A stretch of DNA of 64,000 nucleotides from Myxococcales bacterium (lineage in GTDB: Bacteria; Myxococcota_A; UBA9042): the NCBI GenBank assembly GCA_009692425.1, contig SHZF01000003.1, forward strand, positions 62,001-126,000, in the 5' to 3' direction. This document shows positions 35,235-42,729 of this stretch, piece after piece; the stretch's first letter is position 1, and every line of letters starts with the position of its first letter. The notes beneath the pieces were generated by a model. The model searched no databases, was not told where the DNA came from, and worked only from the letters and a program-made list of their open reading frames with translations. Position numbers and translations under genes: made by a program.

Positions 35235-36212
35235 ATGCCGATGCCGCCGTCTGCCATCCCCGTTCGCCTGCCGCCGGTCGCCATCGTCGAGCCCCTGCTC
35301 GAAAGGGTGCCGGCGCTCGGCCTGATCGGCAACACGCCACTGGTGCGCATCGCCAGCTTCGAGGCCGAGCATCCAGGCGTCGAAGTCTGGGCCAAGTGCG
35401 AGTTTTTCAACCCCGGCGGTTCGCTCAAGGATCGTCCGGTGTTGCGGATGCTCGCCGAGGCGCTCGCCGACGGGCGCCTTTCGGGTGGGCGCACGATCAT
35501 CGACAGTTCGTCGGGCAACGCCGGCATCGCCTACGCGCTGATCGGCGGTGCGCTGGGTCACGGCGTCGAGATCGTCATCCCCGACAACGCCAGCAAGGAG
35601 CGCCTCAAGCGGCTGGCGGCCCACGGCGCCACCATCACGCACACGTCGGCCCACGACGGCTACGACGAGGCCATCCGCCACGTACGGCGCTTGGTGGCCG
35701 CGGCGCCCGAGCGCTACTTCTACTGCGACCAGTACAGCAACCCGGGCAATTGGCGCGCGCACTACGACACGACAGCGAACGAAATCTGGCAACAGACCGA
35801 GGGGCGGGTGACGCACTTCGTGTTTGGCGTCGGCACCGGGGGCACGCTGACGGGCATCGGCCGGCGGTTGCGTGAGCTGAATCCGGCGCTGTGCATCGAA
35901 CTGTTGATCCCGGATGCGTTCCCTGGCGTCGAGGGGCTGAAGCCGCTGGGCTCGCCCGGTGACCACGTGCCAGAAATCCTCGACATGACGCTGGCTTCGC
36001 GCACGTGGGACGTCGATGAAGAGGAAGGGTGGCGCATGAGTCAGCGGCTGGCGCGGGCCGGCTTGTTTGCTGGCCAGAGTTCCGGCGTGTGCGTGGCGAC
36101 CGCGCTGCGCGTGGCCCGCGACCTGGCGAACAAGGGCGAGCCGGGGGTCGTAGTCACGGTGCTGAACGACATCGGCGAGCGCTATTTTTCGACGCGGCTG
36201 TGGGACCAGTAG
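35235..36212 (+). CDS. Cysteine synthase / CBS-type PLP enzyme
   Basis: Fold-type II PLP enzyme of the O-acetylserine sulfhydrylase/cystathionine beta-synthase group, 325 aa. LIGNTPLVRI, then FFNPGGSLKDRP with the Schiff-base lysine, the substrate loop SSSGNAGIAYALIG, and the phosphate-binding GVGTGGTLTGIGR. Catalyses beta-replacement with sulfide or a related nucleophile. No C-terminal CBS or haem domain. The family members CysK, CysM and CBS cannot be separated with confidence here. Start chosen by promoter position and family length; the Shine-Dalgarno is weak. Confidence 0.85.
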   Translation: MPMPPSAIPVRLPPVAIVEPLLERVPALGLIGNTPLVRIASFEAEHPGVEVWAKCEFFNPGGSLKDRPVLRMLAEALADGRLSGGRTIIDSSSGNAGIAYALIGGALGHGVEIVIPDNASKERLKRLAAHGATITHTSAHDGYDEAIRHVRRLVAAAPERYFYCDQYSNPGNWRAHYDTTANEIWQQTEGRVTHFVFGVGTGGTLTGIGRRLRELNPALCIELLIPDAFPGVEGLKPLGSPGDHVPEILDMTLASRTWDVDEEEGWRMSQRLARAGLFAGQSSGVCVATALRVARDLANKGEPGVVVTVLNDIGERYFSTRLWDQ

Positions 36213-36278
36213 GCCGACACGGCGGTAGGCCAGCGGGCCGATACGGCGTGCAGGCACGAGCGCGGCAGGAGGCAATGC

Positions 36279-37277
36279 GTGCGGTGGGACAGACCCAGCC
36301 CGGTGCAATCTGCGCCAACCCCGATGGCGGGCGTGCCGGCCCAGCGCCGGGCCCAGCCTGCGCCGGCCGACGCTCTCAGCGATGCTCCCGCGGACGCCCG
36401 CACGGAACCCGACGCGATCCGGGGCGCTGGCGTCGCCGTTGTTCCCCCGCGACCCGCGGTGCCCGCAGCGGACCTCGCTCCGCCCGCCGGTGCCCGCACC
36501 TTCGTGCGTGGGCCCAACCCGGCAGGCGCGGGGCGGGCCGAGTCTGAGATCGTCATGCGTACCGTCGCCGGCCCGGGAGACCTCGCCCGCCGCGTCGCCG
36601 CCCTGCTCTTGCCGTCACCGTGGGCGCTGCTGACCATCGGAATCTGGTGGGCGTGGCGCGTCGTGATGTTGGTCGCGCTCGGCGTCGAACTGGCGGCGCA
36701 TCCGGGACCGACGGCGTGGGGACTCTTCTGTGACGCGGCGTTCGTATTCGGTGTCTTTGCCGGCGTGCGCTCGGCCGTGCTCGCGCGCTCCGCATCCCTG
36801 GATTTTGGCACGGTGACGGCCCGCGTCGTGATGGTCGCTGCCGCGGTGCTGCTCGGCGTCGCGGTCCTGCTGCGGATCATCGACATGGTGCACTGCGCGG
36901 TCGAACACGCACCGGTCACCGCGGCATTCTGGGGCGACGTTCTCGACGCGCCCGGCCAGTGGCTGACGACCGGCGCTGCGATCGTCACGGGTCTTACCGC
37001 CGCTGCGATCGCCGTACTGACCTGGTTTGCGCTGGTCGGTGATCTGGAGCACGTGCAGGCGGCGGCTGAACCGCTGGGCGCATCGGCGACGTTCGGTGCG
37101 GTGCACGTTTGCGCGATCGTGGCGCTCGCCGTTGCGACGGCGGTGGCGGCGGAAGCCGCGGTGGCGCCGCCGCCCTTGCACGATGCCGGCCGACTGCCTG
37201 AGATTCACACGCTGTTGACGTTGCAGGCCACGCTGGCGGCGCGCGCGCGGGCAGAACCCGCCCGGCTCGACATGTAA
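36279..37277 (+). CDS. Membrane protein resembling the N-terminal half of the adjacent LTA synthase-like protein
   Basis: A 332-aa protein: a Pro/Ala-rich N-terminus of about 85 residues, then five hydrophobic helices (roughly 105-130, 145-165, 178-205, 225-250 and 270-295). The segment LLRIIDMVHCAVEHAPVTAAF parallels LRAGDLVHCWLGRSHIPAEAF in the next gene, and the order of helices also agrees. So it looks like a duplicated membrane domain without the sulfatase head. GTG at 36279 is the first start in frame; the codon pattern is coding from there, but ATG at 36324 is also possible. The stop overlaps the next ATG (TAATG). Confidence 0.65.
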   Translation: MRWDRPSPVQSAPTPMAGVPAQRRAQPAPADALSDAPADARTEPDAIRGAGVAVVPPRPAVPAADLAPPAGARTFVRGPNPAGAGRAESEIVMRTVAGPGDLARRVAALLLPSPWALLTIGIWWAWRVVMLVALGVELAAHPGPTAWGLFCDAAFVFGVFAGVRSAVLARSASLDFGTVTARVVMVAAAVLLGVAVLLRIIDMVHCAVEHAPVTAAFWGDVLDAPGQWLTTGAAIVTGLTAAAIAVLTWFALVGDLEHVQAAAEPLGASATFGAVHVCAIVALAVATAVAAEAAVAPPPLHDAGRLPEIHTLLTLQATLAARARAEPARLDM

Positions 37278-39394
37278 TGCCGTCGATGTGGCCGGTTGTC
37301 GCCCGAGTCGCCATGCCGGGTTGGCAGGGCGCGGTCGCCATCTGTCTGGCCTTGGCTTGGCGTGTGGCTGCCCTGGCCGCGCGGGGCGCGCTCGACACCG
37401 GTGCGCCGGCCCTCGACCGCTGGGCCGTGACAAAGGGCGCCGCGTGGGACATAGGCTTGGGCTTGGCGCTGCTGACGCTCGCCCGGGCGTTCGCGCTGGG
37501 GCTGCCCACGGCGCGGGCGGCGCGGTGGGTTGCGTGGCTCGCCGGAGGTTGTGCCCTCACCTCGGCGGTGTTGCGCGCCGGCGACCTGGTCCACTGTTGG
37601 CTGGGCCGCTCGCACATCCCGGCAGAAGCGTTTGTGTACCTTGAAGGTGGCTTCGGCCTCGTCGCGATCGAGCCCCGCATCCTCGTGCTCATGGCCATCG
37701 TCGCCACGGTCGGCACGGTCCAGGCGTGGCTCACCCAGCGCGACGTGCTGGCGGCGCGCGCACGCTGGGACGCCCTCGCCGTAGCGGAACGTCGACGCCT
37801 GTGCCCGCTGCTGGCGCTGGCCCTGGCAGGTCTGCTGCTGCCCGGCGGACGCGCGCTGCAAGACCAGTTCCGGTGGCCACCGCACGAGTTCGAGTGGCGC
37901 GTCGTGCCGGAGATCAACTTTTTCCGTCAACTGTCGTTGTACCGGGCCGAGCGCGCCGGCCGCCTGGACGTGCAGTTGCCTTCGATCGGAGCCGACGTGT
38001 GGGGCCGCTGGCAGCGTGCGGGCCTCGTGCCGCCCGACACGCGACCCGACGACGCCTTCCCCCTATACCGCGCGACGCTGAGCGAGCCGCCGTTGCCGTT
38101 TGCGCCGGTGGCTGGCGCGCCCGCCAGGCCCGATATCGTGCTCGTCTTGATGGAATCGACCGATGCCCATTTCGTCGACGGGCTCGGTGGTCCGTACCTG
38201 GGCCTCATGCCGGAACTGGGCCGGTTCGCGGCCGGCGTGACGGCGATCCACGGCTGGCACAACACAACGTCGCCGACGATCGGTGGCGTGGTCACCTCGC
38301 TATGCTCGGTGTTTCCTCCCGCGCACACGGCCGATCGAAAGGATCAGGCCGGCGTCGACGCCAGCAGTCGCTACCTGTGTCTGCCCGAAGTGCTGCGGGC
38401 CCAGGGTTGGCGCACCGTGTGGGTGCAGGGGGCGGACCTCGAAGGGACGGGCACCGGCAAATTCCTGCGGACGCACGGGTTCGATGAGGTGTGGGGACCC
38501 GACGACATCCGCCGCCGTTCGCCGGGCGCCGTGTTTTCGCGGATGGGTGCCCACGACCGCGACACGAACGACCTCGTGCTCGCGATCCTGACGCACTTGC
38601 GGGCGGAACAGGCGCGCGACGGTCGGCCGTTTTTCCTCAGCCTGATGAACCTCGACCCACACGAGCCCGGCCTGGCGCCGGCCGGCTGTGGGCTGCCCAG
38701 GCACCCGGACGGCCGCGACGCCATCGCCAACCTGCCCAGGTCGGAGAGTGCCCGCACTGCGCTCGCGGCCTACCATTGCGCCGACCGCGAACTCGGGCGA
38801 CTGCTGCGCGCCGTGATGGCCCCGCCGTGGCGCGATCGGACGGTCGTGGTGGTAACTTCGGACCACGTCGCGTTTCGCACGCCCACCAACGTCGACATCC
38901 TGGCCGGCGCCGCGACGGGCTGGTCGTTCGGGCCGATCCCCATGCTGCTGCACGACCCGCTGCACGCGCTGCCGCGGCGACTCGACGTGCTGGCCGGGAC
39001 CCACGACCTGGCGCCCACCTTGCTGCACCTGCTTGGGCGTGGCCTCATTCCGACGTCGATGGCGGGGCGCAGCGCCCTCGGTTCGCGGCGCGACCTGCCG
39101 CTGCTGGTGGGGCGCATCGGCCGGCGGTTGGTCTGGGTCCACGACGGCGCGCGCCAGGCAGAGGTGCCGATCGGCGACCTCGCGCGGCGCTGTGCCTACG
39201 GCGAGTCGGTACTTGCAACGGCGGAAGCGGGCGGGATTGCGCGCGTGGCGACCGGTCCCGCAGCGGCGTTTGCGCGGCTGCACCTGCTGCCTGGAGCGGG
39301 GCGTGTGCCGGCGCCGGACGCCTGCGACCTCGACCTGTGGCTGCGCTGGCAGGACGCACTGTGGGCGCTGCGGCGGGTGTCGCCGGTGCCGTGA
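37277..39394 (+). CDS. LTA synthase-family membrane sulfatase/phosphoglycerol transferase
   Basis: A 705-aa protein with about five N-terminal transmembrane helices (to residue 190) and an extracytoplasmic sulfatase-fold domain from about 285. LtaS-type metal and nucleophile positions are present: E293 in LVLMESTDAH, a Thr in NTTSPTIGG (about 330-334), and D529-H530 in VTSDHVAF. In a Gram-negative such enzymes transfer phosphoglycerol or phosphoethanolamine to glycans or lipids in the periplasm; the real donor is unknown. Translationally coupled to the upstream membrane-only paralogue. Confidence 0.85.
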   Translation: MPSMWPVVARVAMPGWQGAVAICLALAWRVAALAARGALDTGAPALDRWAVTKGAAWDIGLGLALLTLARAFALGLPTARAARWVAWLAGGCALTSAVLRAGDLVHCWLGRSHIPAEAFVYLEGGFGLVAIEPRILVLMAIVATVGTVQAWLTQRDVLAARARWDALAVAERRRLCPLLALALAGLLLPGGRALQDQFRWPPHEFEWRVVPEINFFRQLSLYRAERAGRLDVQLPSIGADVWGRWQRAGLVPPDTRPDDAFPLYRATLSEPPLPFAPVAGAPARPDIVLVLMESTDAHFVDGLGGPYLGLMPELGRFAAGVTAIHGWHNTTSPTIGGVVTSLCSVFPPAHTADRKDQAGVDASSRYLCLPEVLRAQGWRTVWVQGADLEGTGTGKFLRTHGFDEVWGPDDIRRRSPGAVFSRMGAHDRDTNDLVLAILTHLRAEQARDGRPFFLSLMNLDPHEPGLAPAGCGLPRHPDGRDAIANLPRSESARTALAAYHCADRELGRLLRAVMAPPWRDRTVVVVTSDHVAFRTPTNVDILAGAATGWSFGPIPMLLHDPLHALPRRLDVLAGTHDLAPTLLHLLGRGLIPTSMAGRSALGSRRDLPLLVGRIGRRLVWVHDGARQAEVPIGDLARRCAYGESVLATAEAGGIARVATGPAAAFARLHLLPGAGRVPAPDACDLDLWLRWQDALWALRRVSPVP

Positions 39395-39398
39395 GGCT

Positions 39399-39840
39399 CC
39401 CCGATCCGCCGCTTTCGGTGCATCTCTGTGTTGTCGCGGCGGATTCGGCGTTCGACGTGCCACATGTCTCAAGATCCTACACAACTCCAAAATCTGCGGC
39501 CCGACCGTTGACTTGCGGCCGCGGCTGAGATCTACGACGCGGACAAGCAAGACATCGGCGTCGAAAGCAGAGTCCGGGCTGGCGGGCGAGTTCAGCGGTT
39601 CCGCGCTGGGCGACGAGCGACTGGCCGAGGTGCTTGTCTTCGCCAGTTGCGGCGGCGTGATTGCGACAGCCTTGGGACCCGATGGTTGCTGCACGTTTAA
39701 AATGCTAGGGAATTTGAGATGAGACGAATCATGAGACCACATGTACTCCTTCACGCCGAATCCTTGCTCCGCCTTGATCTGCATCCGAAATCGGCGTGCG
39801 GGGGAGGCTCGCGGTGGTGGATTTGGGGGCTACAGTGGAG
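39399..39840. repeat. Dispersed repeat, copy A, interrupted by a miniature IS
   Basis: Bases 39399-39467 plus 39745-39840 align collinearly with 56270-56430 (for example CCGATCCGCCG, GTTCGACGTGCC, CTGCATCCGAA, same spacings). On the minus strand the rejoined copy has an open frame starting at ATG 39784; 17 of its first 36 residues match those from ATG 56378 in copy B (VKxYxxHVE and EMxRxRRIG among them). The rest of 39395-39919 holds only the inserted element and short spacer DNA. Confidence 0.6.
39468..39735. mobile_element. 268-bp miniature IS4/Tn5-like element with 9-bp target duplication
   Basis: The left end CTCAAGATCCTACACAACT (39468-39486) and the reverse complement of the right end CTCATGATTCGTCTCATCT (39717-39735) agree at 13 of 19 positions. 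The left end also agrees at 12 of 19 with the known Tn5/IS50 outside end. Flanks GCCACATGT (39459-39467) and ACCACATGT (39736-39744) form a 9-bp target duplication with one mismatch. Inside, 39579-39640 reads GEFSGSALGDERLAEVLVF on +, like the LGDxRL N-terminal DNA-binding part of IS4-family transposases. So it is an internally deleted, non-autonomous copy. Copy B of the surrounding repeat supplies the empty site. Confidence 0.75.
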
Positions 39841-39919
39841 GTGGCAAGAGCCGGCGCATGAGGCACACTGCGGCGCGATTGAGTGCCCAGCCGGCCCGAC
39901 GGCTGGTACGGCAGGCGAC

Positions 39920-39996
39920 GCGTCCATAGCTCAGGTGGATAGAGCATCGGCCTTCTAAGCCGACGGTCCCAGGTTCGAATCCTGGTGGACGCGCCA
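39920..39996 (+). tRNA. tRNA-Arg (UCU)
   Basis: Complete cloverleaf: acceptor GCGTCCA/TGGACGC, D arm GCTC-GAGC, anticodon arm TCGGC-CTTCTAA-GCCGA with anticodon TCT, T arm CCAGG-TTCGAAT-CCTGG, discriminator G and an encoded CCA. Reads AGA codons, which are rare in this high-GC genome. Confidence 0.97.
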
Positions 39997-40106
39997 CGAG
40001 TCACCCGCCGAACAGCTACTCGCCATGGCCATTTCGTGGCCCTGCGTGTGCCGCCCTCGACGCCGTCGACCTTCCAGCGCATCCTCCCGCGAGCCCTGAG
40101 GTGCCG

Positions 40107-40664
40107 ATGCCGTCCCCCAAGCCCACCCTGCCGCCCGTGGACGCCCCGTTCGTCGCCATCGACTTCGAGACCGCCGACAACGGCCGCGACTCCGCGTGTG
40201 CCGTCGCGCTCGTCCGTGTCGAGGGCAACCGCATCATCGACCGTGCTGTCCGCCTGATTCGGCCGCCGCGCAGCACGTTCGTGTTCACCTATGTGCATGG
40301 CATCACTTGGCGCCACGTGCAGAACGAGCCCACGTTCGGCGAACTCTGGCCGGCGCTGGCGGCCATGCTGCACGGCGCGACGTATCTGGCTGCCCACAAC
40401 GCTTCGTTTGACCGCAGCGTGCTCCATGCCTGCTGTGCGGCCGCTGGCCTAGCGCCGCCCGCTCATCCTTTCGTGTGTACCGTCCAACTCGCCCGCAAGA
40501 CGTGGCGCCTGCCGCGCAACAGCCTCGACGTCGTCAGCCAGCACTTGGGCATCGCGTTGAAGCACCACGACGCCGGCTCCGATGCTGAGGCGTGTGCGCG
40601 CATCGTATTGGCCGCCCGCGAGTTGGCACGGACGTCTGGGGCAGCCTGCCTGCCTCGCGGCTGA
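40107..40664 (+). CDS. DEDDh 3'-5' exonuclease, DNA polymerase III epsilon-like
   Basis: A 185-aa exonuclease domain. ExoI AIDFETAD (D and E), ExoII AAHNASFDRSVL (D) and ExoIII HHDAGSDAEACARI (H and D) supply the DEDDh metal site. The family includes the proofreading subunit DnaQ and stand-alone repair or RNA exonucleases; the short length and lack of a polymerase-binding tail suggest a stand-alone enzyme. GAGG lies upstream of the ATG at 40107; GTG at 40101 overlaps it. The gene begins 110 nt after tRNA-Arg. Confidence 0.85.
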   Translation: MPSPKPTLPPVDAPFVAIDFETADNGRDSACAVALVRVEGNRIIDRAVRLIRPPRSTFVFTYVHGITWRHVQNEPTFGELWPALAAMLHGATYLAAHNASFDRSVLHACCAAAGLAPPAHPFVCTVQLARKTWRLPRNSLDVVSQHLGIALKHHDAGSDAEACARIVLAARELARTSGAACLPRG

Positions 40665-40686
40665 CCGCGCCGCCGTGCGCGAGTGA

Positions 40687-40818
40687 GTGGGCCATCGCCT
40701 GCGCTTGCTGCGCGGGGGCCCGACGCTGCACGTGCTCGTGGTCACGCTGCGCTGCAACTACACCTGCCTGTACTGCCACGCCTCGCACTACCGCGGCCGC
40801 AACAGCACTAGGTTCACA
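40687..40818 (+). pseudogene. Fragment of a radical SAM maturase gene
   Basis: A short in-frame stretch reads LRGGPTLHVLVVTLRCN then YTCLYCHASHYRG, with the radical SAM CxxxCxxC triad. The 'LHxxVVTLRCNxxCxYCHAS' form is typical of peptide/sulfatase maturases (HxsB and anSME-like). Both the N-terminal lead and everything after residue 40 are missing; the sequence then turns into the promoter of the SDR gene. No function is expected. Confidence 0.55.
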
Positions 40819-40850
40819 CGCCAGGTCAGGTGGCTGTCCCGTGACACCGA

Positions 40851-40880
40851 CTGTTCGCGCGCCTCCACCGCGTGTATAAC
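40851..40880 (+). promoter_or_regulatory. Predicted promoter of the SDR gene
   Basis: TATAAC (40875-40880) is the best -10 match in the window; the -35 is CTGTTC (40851-40856) with an 18-nt spacer. A leader of about 20 nt carries AGGAGG before the ATG. Confidence 0.4.
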
Positions 40881-40906
40881 CCCAGCCGGACGCAGGAGGG
40901 GAACGG

Positions 40907-41794
40907 ATGGCAGAGGCGCAATCGATCGACATGAAGGGGCGCACCTGCCTCGTCACGGGCGCAAGCGGAGGCATCGGCAAGGAGTGCGCCGTCGCCCTGG
41001 CGACGATGGGCGCCACGGTGGTCGGCGTTGGCCGCGATCCGCAGCGGTCCGAGCAAGCGCTCAACGAAATCCGCCTACGCAGCGGCAACGGCGCCGTCGA
41101 AATGCTGCGCGGCGACTTTGCCCAGCTTGCCGACGTCCGCCGGATTGCGGCCGAGTTTCGCGACCGCCACGCCCGGCTGCACGTGCTGGTGAACAACGCC
41201 GGCACGGTGTACGGCAGGCACGAACTCACGCTGCAGGGGGTCGAGAAGACATTTGCTGTCAACCACCTGGGCTATTTTCTGCTCACCCGCGAACTGCTGC
41301 CGCTGCTGCAGGCCTCGGCACCCGCGCGCGTCGTCAGCGTCGCGTCGATGGCGAACTACCGGGGGTCGCTCGACGTTGCCGACCTCGCCCACCGCAAGGG
41401 CTGGAACGTGGGCACGGCGTACGCGCGATCCAAGCTGTGCAACGTCTTGTTCACGAAGGAACTCGCCCGCCGCATCGATGGCACGGGCGTCACGGCGAAT
41501 TGCCTGCACCCGGGCGTGGTCGCCACCGACATCTGGGGCCGCTCGTTCCTGTCGCGCGTCTACGGCTGGATCGTGCGCTTCAAGATGATCACGCCGGCCC
41601 AGGGCGCAGACACGATGACGTGGCTGGCGTCGGACCCCAGTGTCGCCCACGTGTCGGGCGAATACTTCGACACGCGCACGGTGCGCAAGCCCAACAAGGT
41701 CGCCGAAGACCGCGGCCTCGCGCTCGCGCTGTGGGAGGCGTCGGAGCGGCTGGTCGCTGCGCCGGCGGAGTCCAGTGGCGCCGGTCCAGGCTAG
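40907..41794 (+). CDS. Short-chain dehydrogenase, retinol-dehydrogenase-like
   Basis: A 295-aa classical SDR. NAD(P)-binding TGASGGIGK near residue 18, NNAG (LVNNAGTVYG), catalytic S (VSVASMANYRG) and Y-x3-K (TAYARSKLCN). The pattern KxNxxFxxEL...TGVTANCLHPGVVATDIW resembles the RDH11-14/WWOX-like branch. Substrate is likely a hydrophobic alcohol or ketone. GGAGG stands 8 nt before the ATG. Confidence 0.88.
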   Translation: MAEAQSIDMKGRTCLVTGASGGIGKECAVALATMGATVVGVGRDPQRSEQALNEIRLRSGNGAVEMLRGDFAQLADVRRIAAEFRDRHARLHVLVNNAGTVYGRHELTLQGVEKTFAVNHLGYFLLTRELLPLLQASAPARVVSVASMANYRGSLDVADLAHRKGWNVGTAYARSKLCNVLFTKELARRIDGTGVTANCLHPGVVATDIWGRSFLSRVYGWIVRFKMITPAQGADTMTWLASDPSVAHVSGEYFDTRTVRKPNKVAEDRGLALALWEASERLVAAPAESSGAGPG

Positions 41795-42713
41795 CCGGGT
41801 GGCCGCCGCGCGGCGGGGCCGTCTCGCCTGGTTGGTCTGGCCAGGGTTGGCGCTGCGCTGTTCGGCACCCCACGCGACGACGGAAGCCGCCGAATTCTGG
41901 CGGGTGGCCTTGCCTGACCCCGTGATCGAACTCGCGCCGGCGCCGCTGGCCCCTGCCGTGTCGATGACCGTGCTGGAGTTCGAGGGCATCGCCGCCGAAC
42001 ACACCTCACACCGCGGGCGCCCCGCGGAGTTCACACTGGAACTCCGTCCCCTGGCAGCGCCGGCCAGCGAGGGGCCCGCCGCGCTGCCTGTTGTGCCCCA
42101 CGCGAGCCCGGCGCTGGGCAACGGCCCGGGCCTGATCGCGCCGCCCGTTCCGACGGGACTCGTTCCGGAGCCGACGGCACTGGGCTACCGCATCGGCTTC
42201 GGCCGGCGGCTGCCGGTGCGCCCGGGCGAACTCGTGCGCTTGCAGTTGTACCAGCGGATGCGCCCGGACGGGGCGATTGCGAAGGGTCTGATCGTGCGCG
42301 CCCGCAGCGCCACCGACGACGACGAACTGCCCCGGCTCGTTGCCGTCATCGATACGGGCGGCGCGCTGCCCCGCGAAAAGCTGCCCGAGGCGTTGCGCGG
42401 TATCCAGACCACAGAATCGATCGTCTACCATGTCGCCGACCGCACCGCTGCAGACTGCGACGTGGCGACCGCCCACCTGCATTTTGCGATCGCAGACAAC
42501 GGAGCCAAAGCCCGCACGCGCCAACTCGCGGCACCCGGCGCGCGCCTCCGGCTTTTCGACACGCTGATTTGGGACGTCGCGCTGCTCGACAATCGCCGCA
42601 CGGTTTCGACGACGTGCGGCGTCGGGCCGCCGGCGTGGACATCGTGGGCCGCGCTCGCCACCGCCCCCGTGCCGGACCCGGACTTGCCACCGCCGCCGCC
42701 GATCGTGCATTGA
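41775..42713 (+). CDS. Hypothetical exported protein
   Basis: Not recognised. A 312-aa protein with a short hydrophobic start (RLAWLVWPGLALRC), then a beta-rich body (YRIGFGRRLPVRPGELVRLQLYQ, LHFAIADNG) and a Pro-rich end. The GTG at 41775 has GGAG 4 nt upstream and overlaps the SDR stop; GTG at 41799 is the alternative. Signal-peptide nature is uncertain. Confidence 0.55.
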   Translation: MAPVQASRVAAARRGRLAWLVWPGLALRCSAPHATTEAAEFWRVALPDPVIELAPAPLAPAVSMTVLEFEGIAAEHTSHRGRPAEFTLELRPLAAPASEGPAALPVVPHASPALGNGPGLIAPPVPTGLVPEPTALGYRIGFGRRLPVRPGELVRLQLYQRMRPDGAIAKGLIVRARSATDDDELPRLVAVIDTGGALPREKLPEALRGIQTTESIVYHVADRTAADCDVATAHLHFAIADNGAKARTRQLAAPGARLRLFDTLIWDVALLDNRRTVSTTCGVGPPAWTSWAALATAPVPDPDLPPPPPIVH

Positions 42714-42729
42714 AGCCCACCGCGACTTG

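Noticed and set aside
38300-39784. A 494-codon minus-strand frame beginning MQIKAEQ
   Set aside because: Beyond the first residues it is the complement of the LTA synthase-like gene and of the inserted element; only the short repeat-encoded start is of interest.
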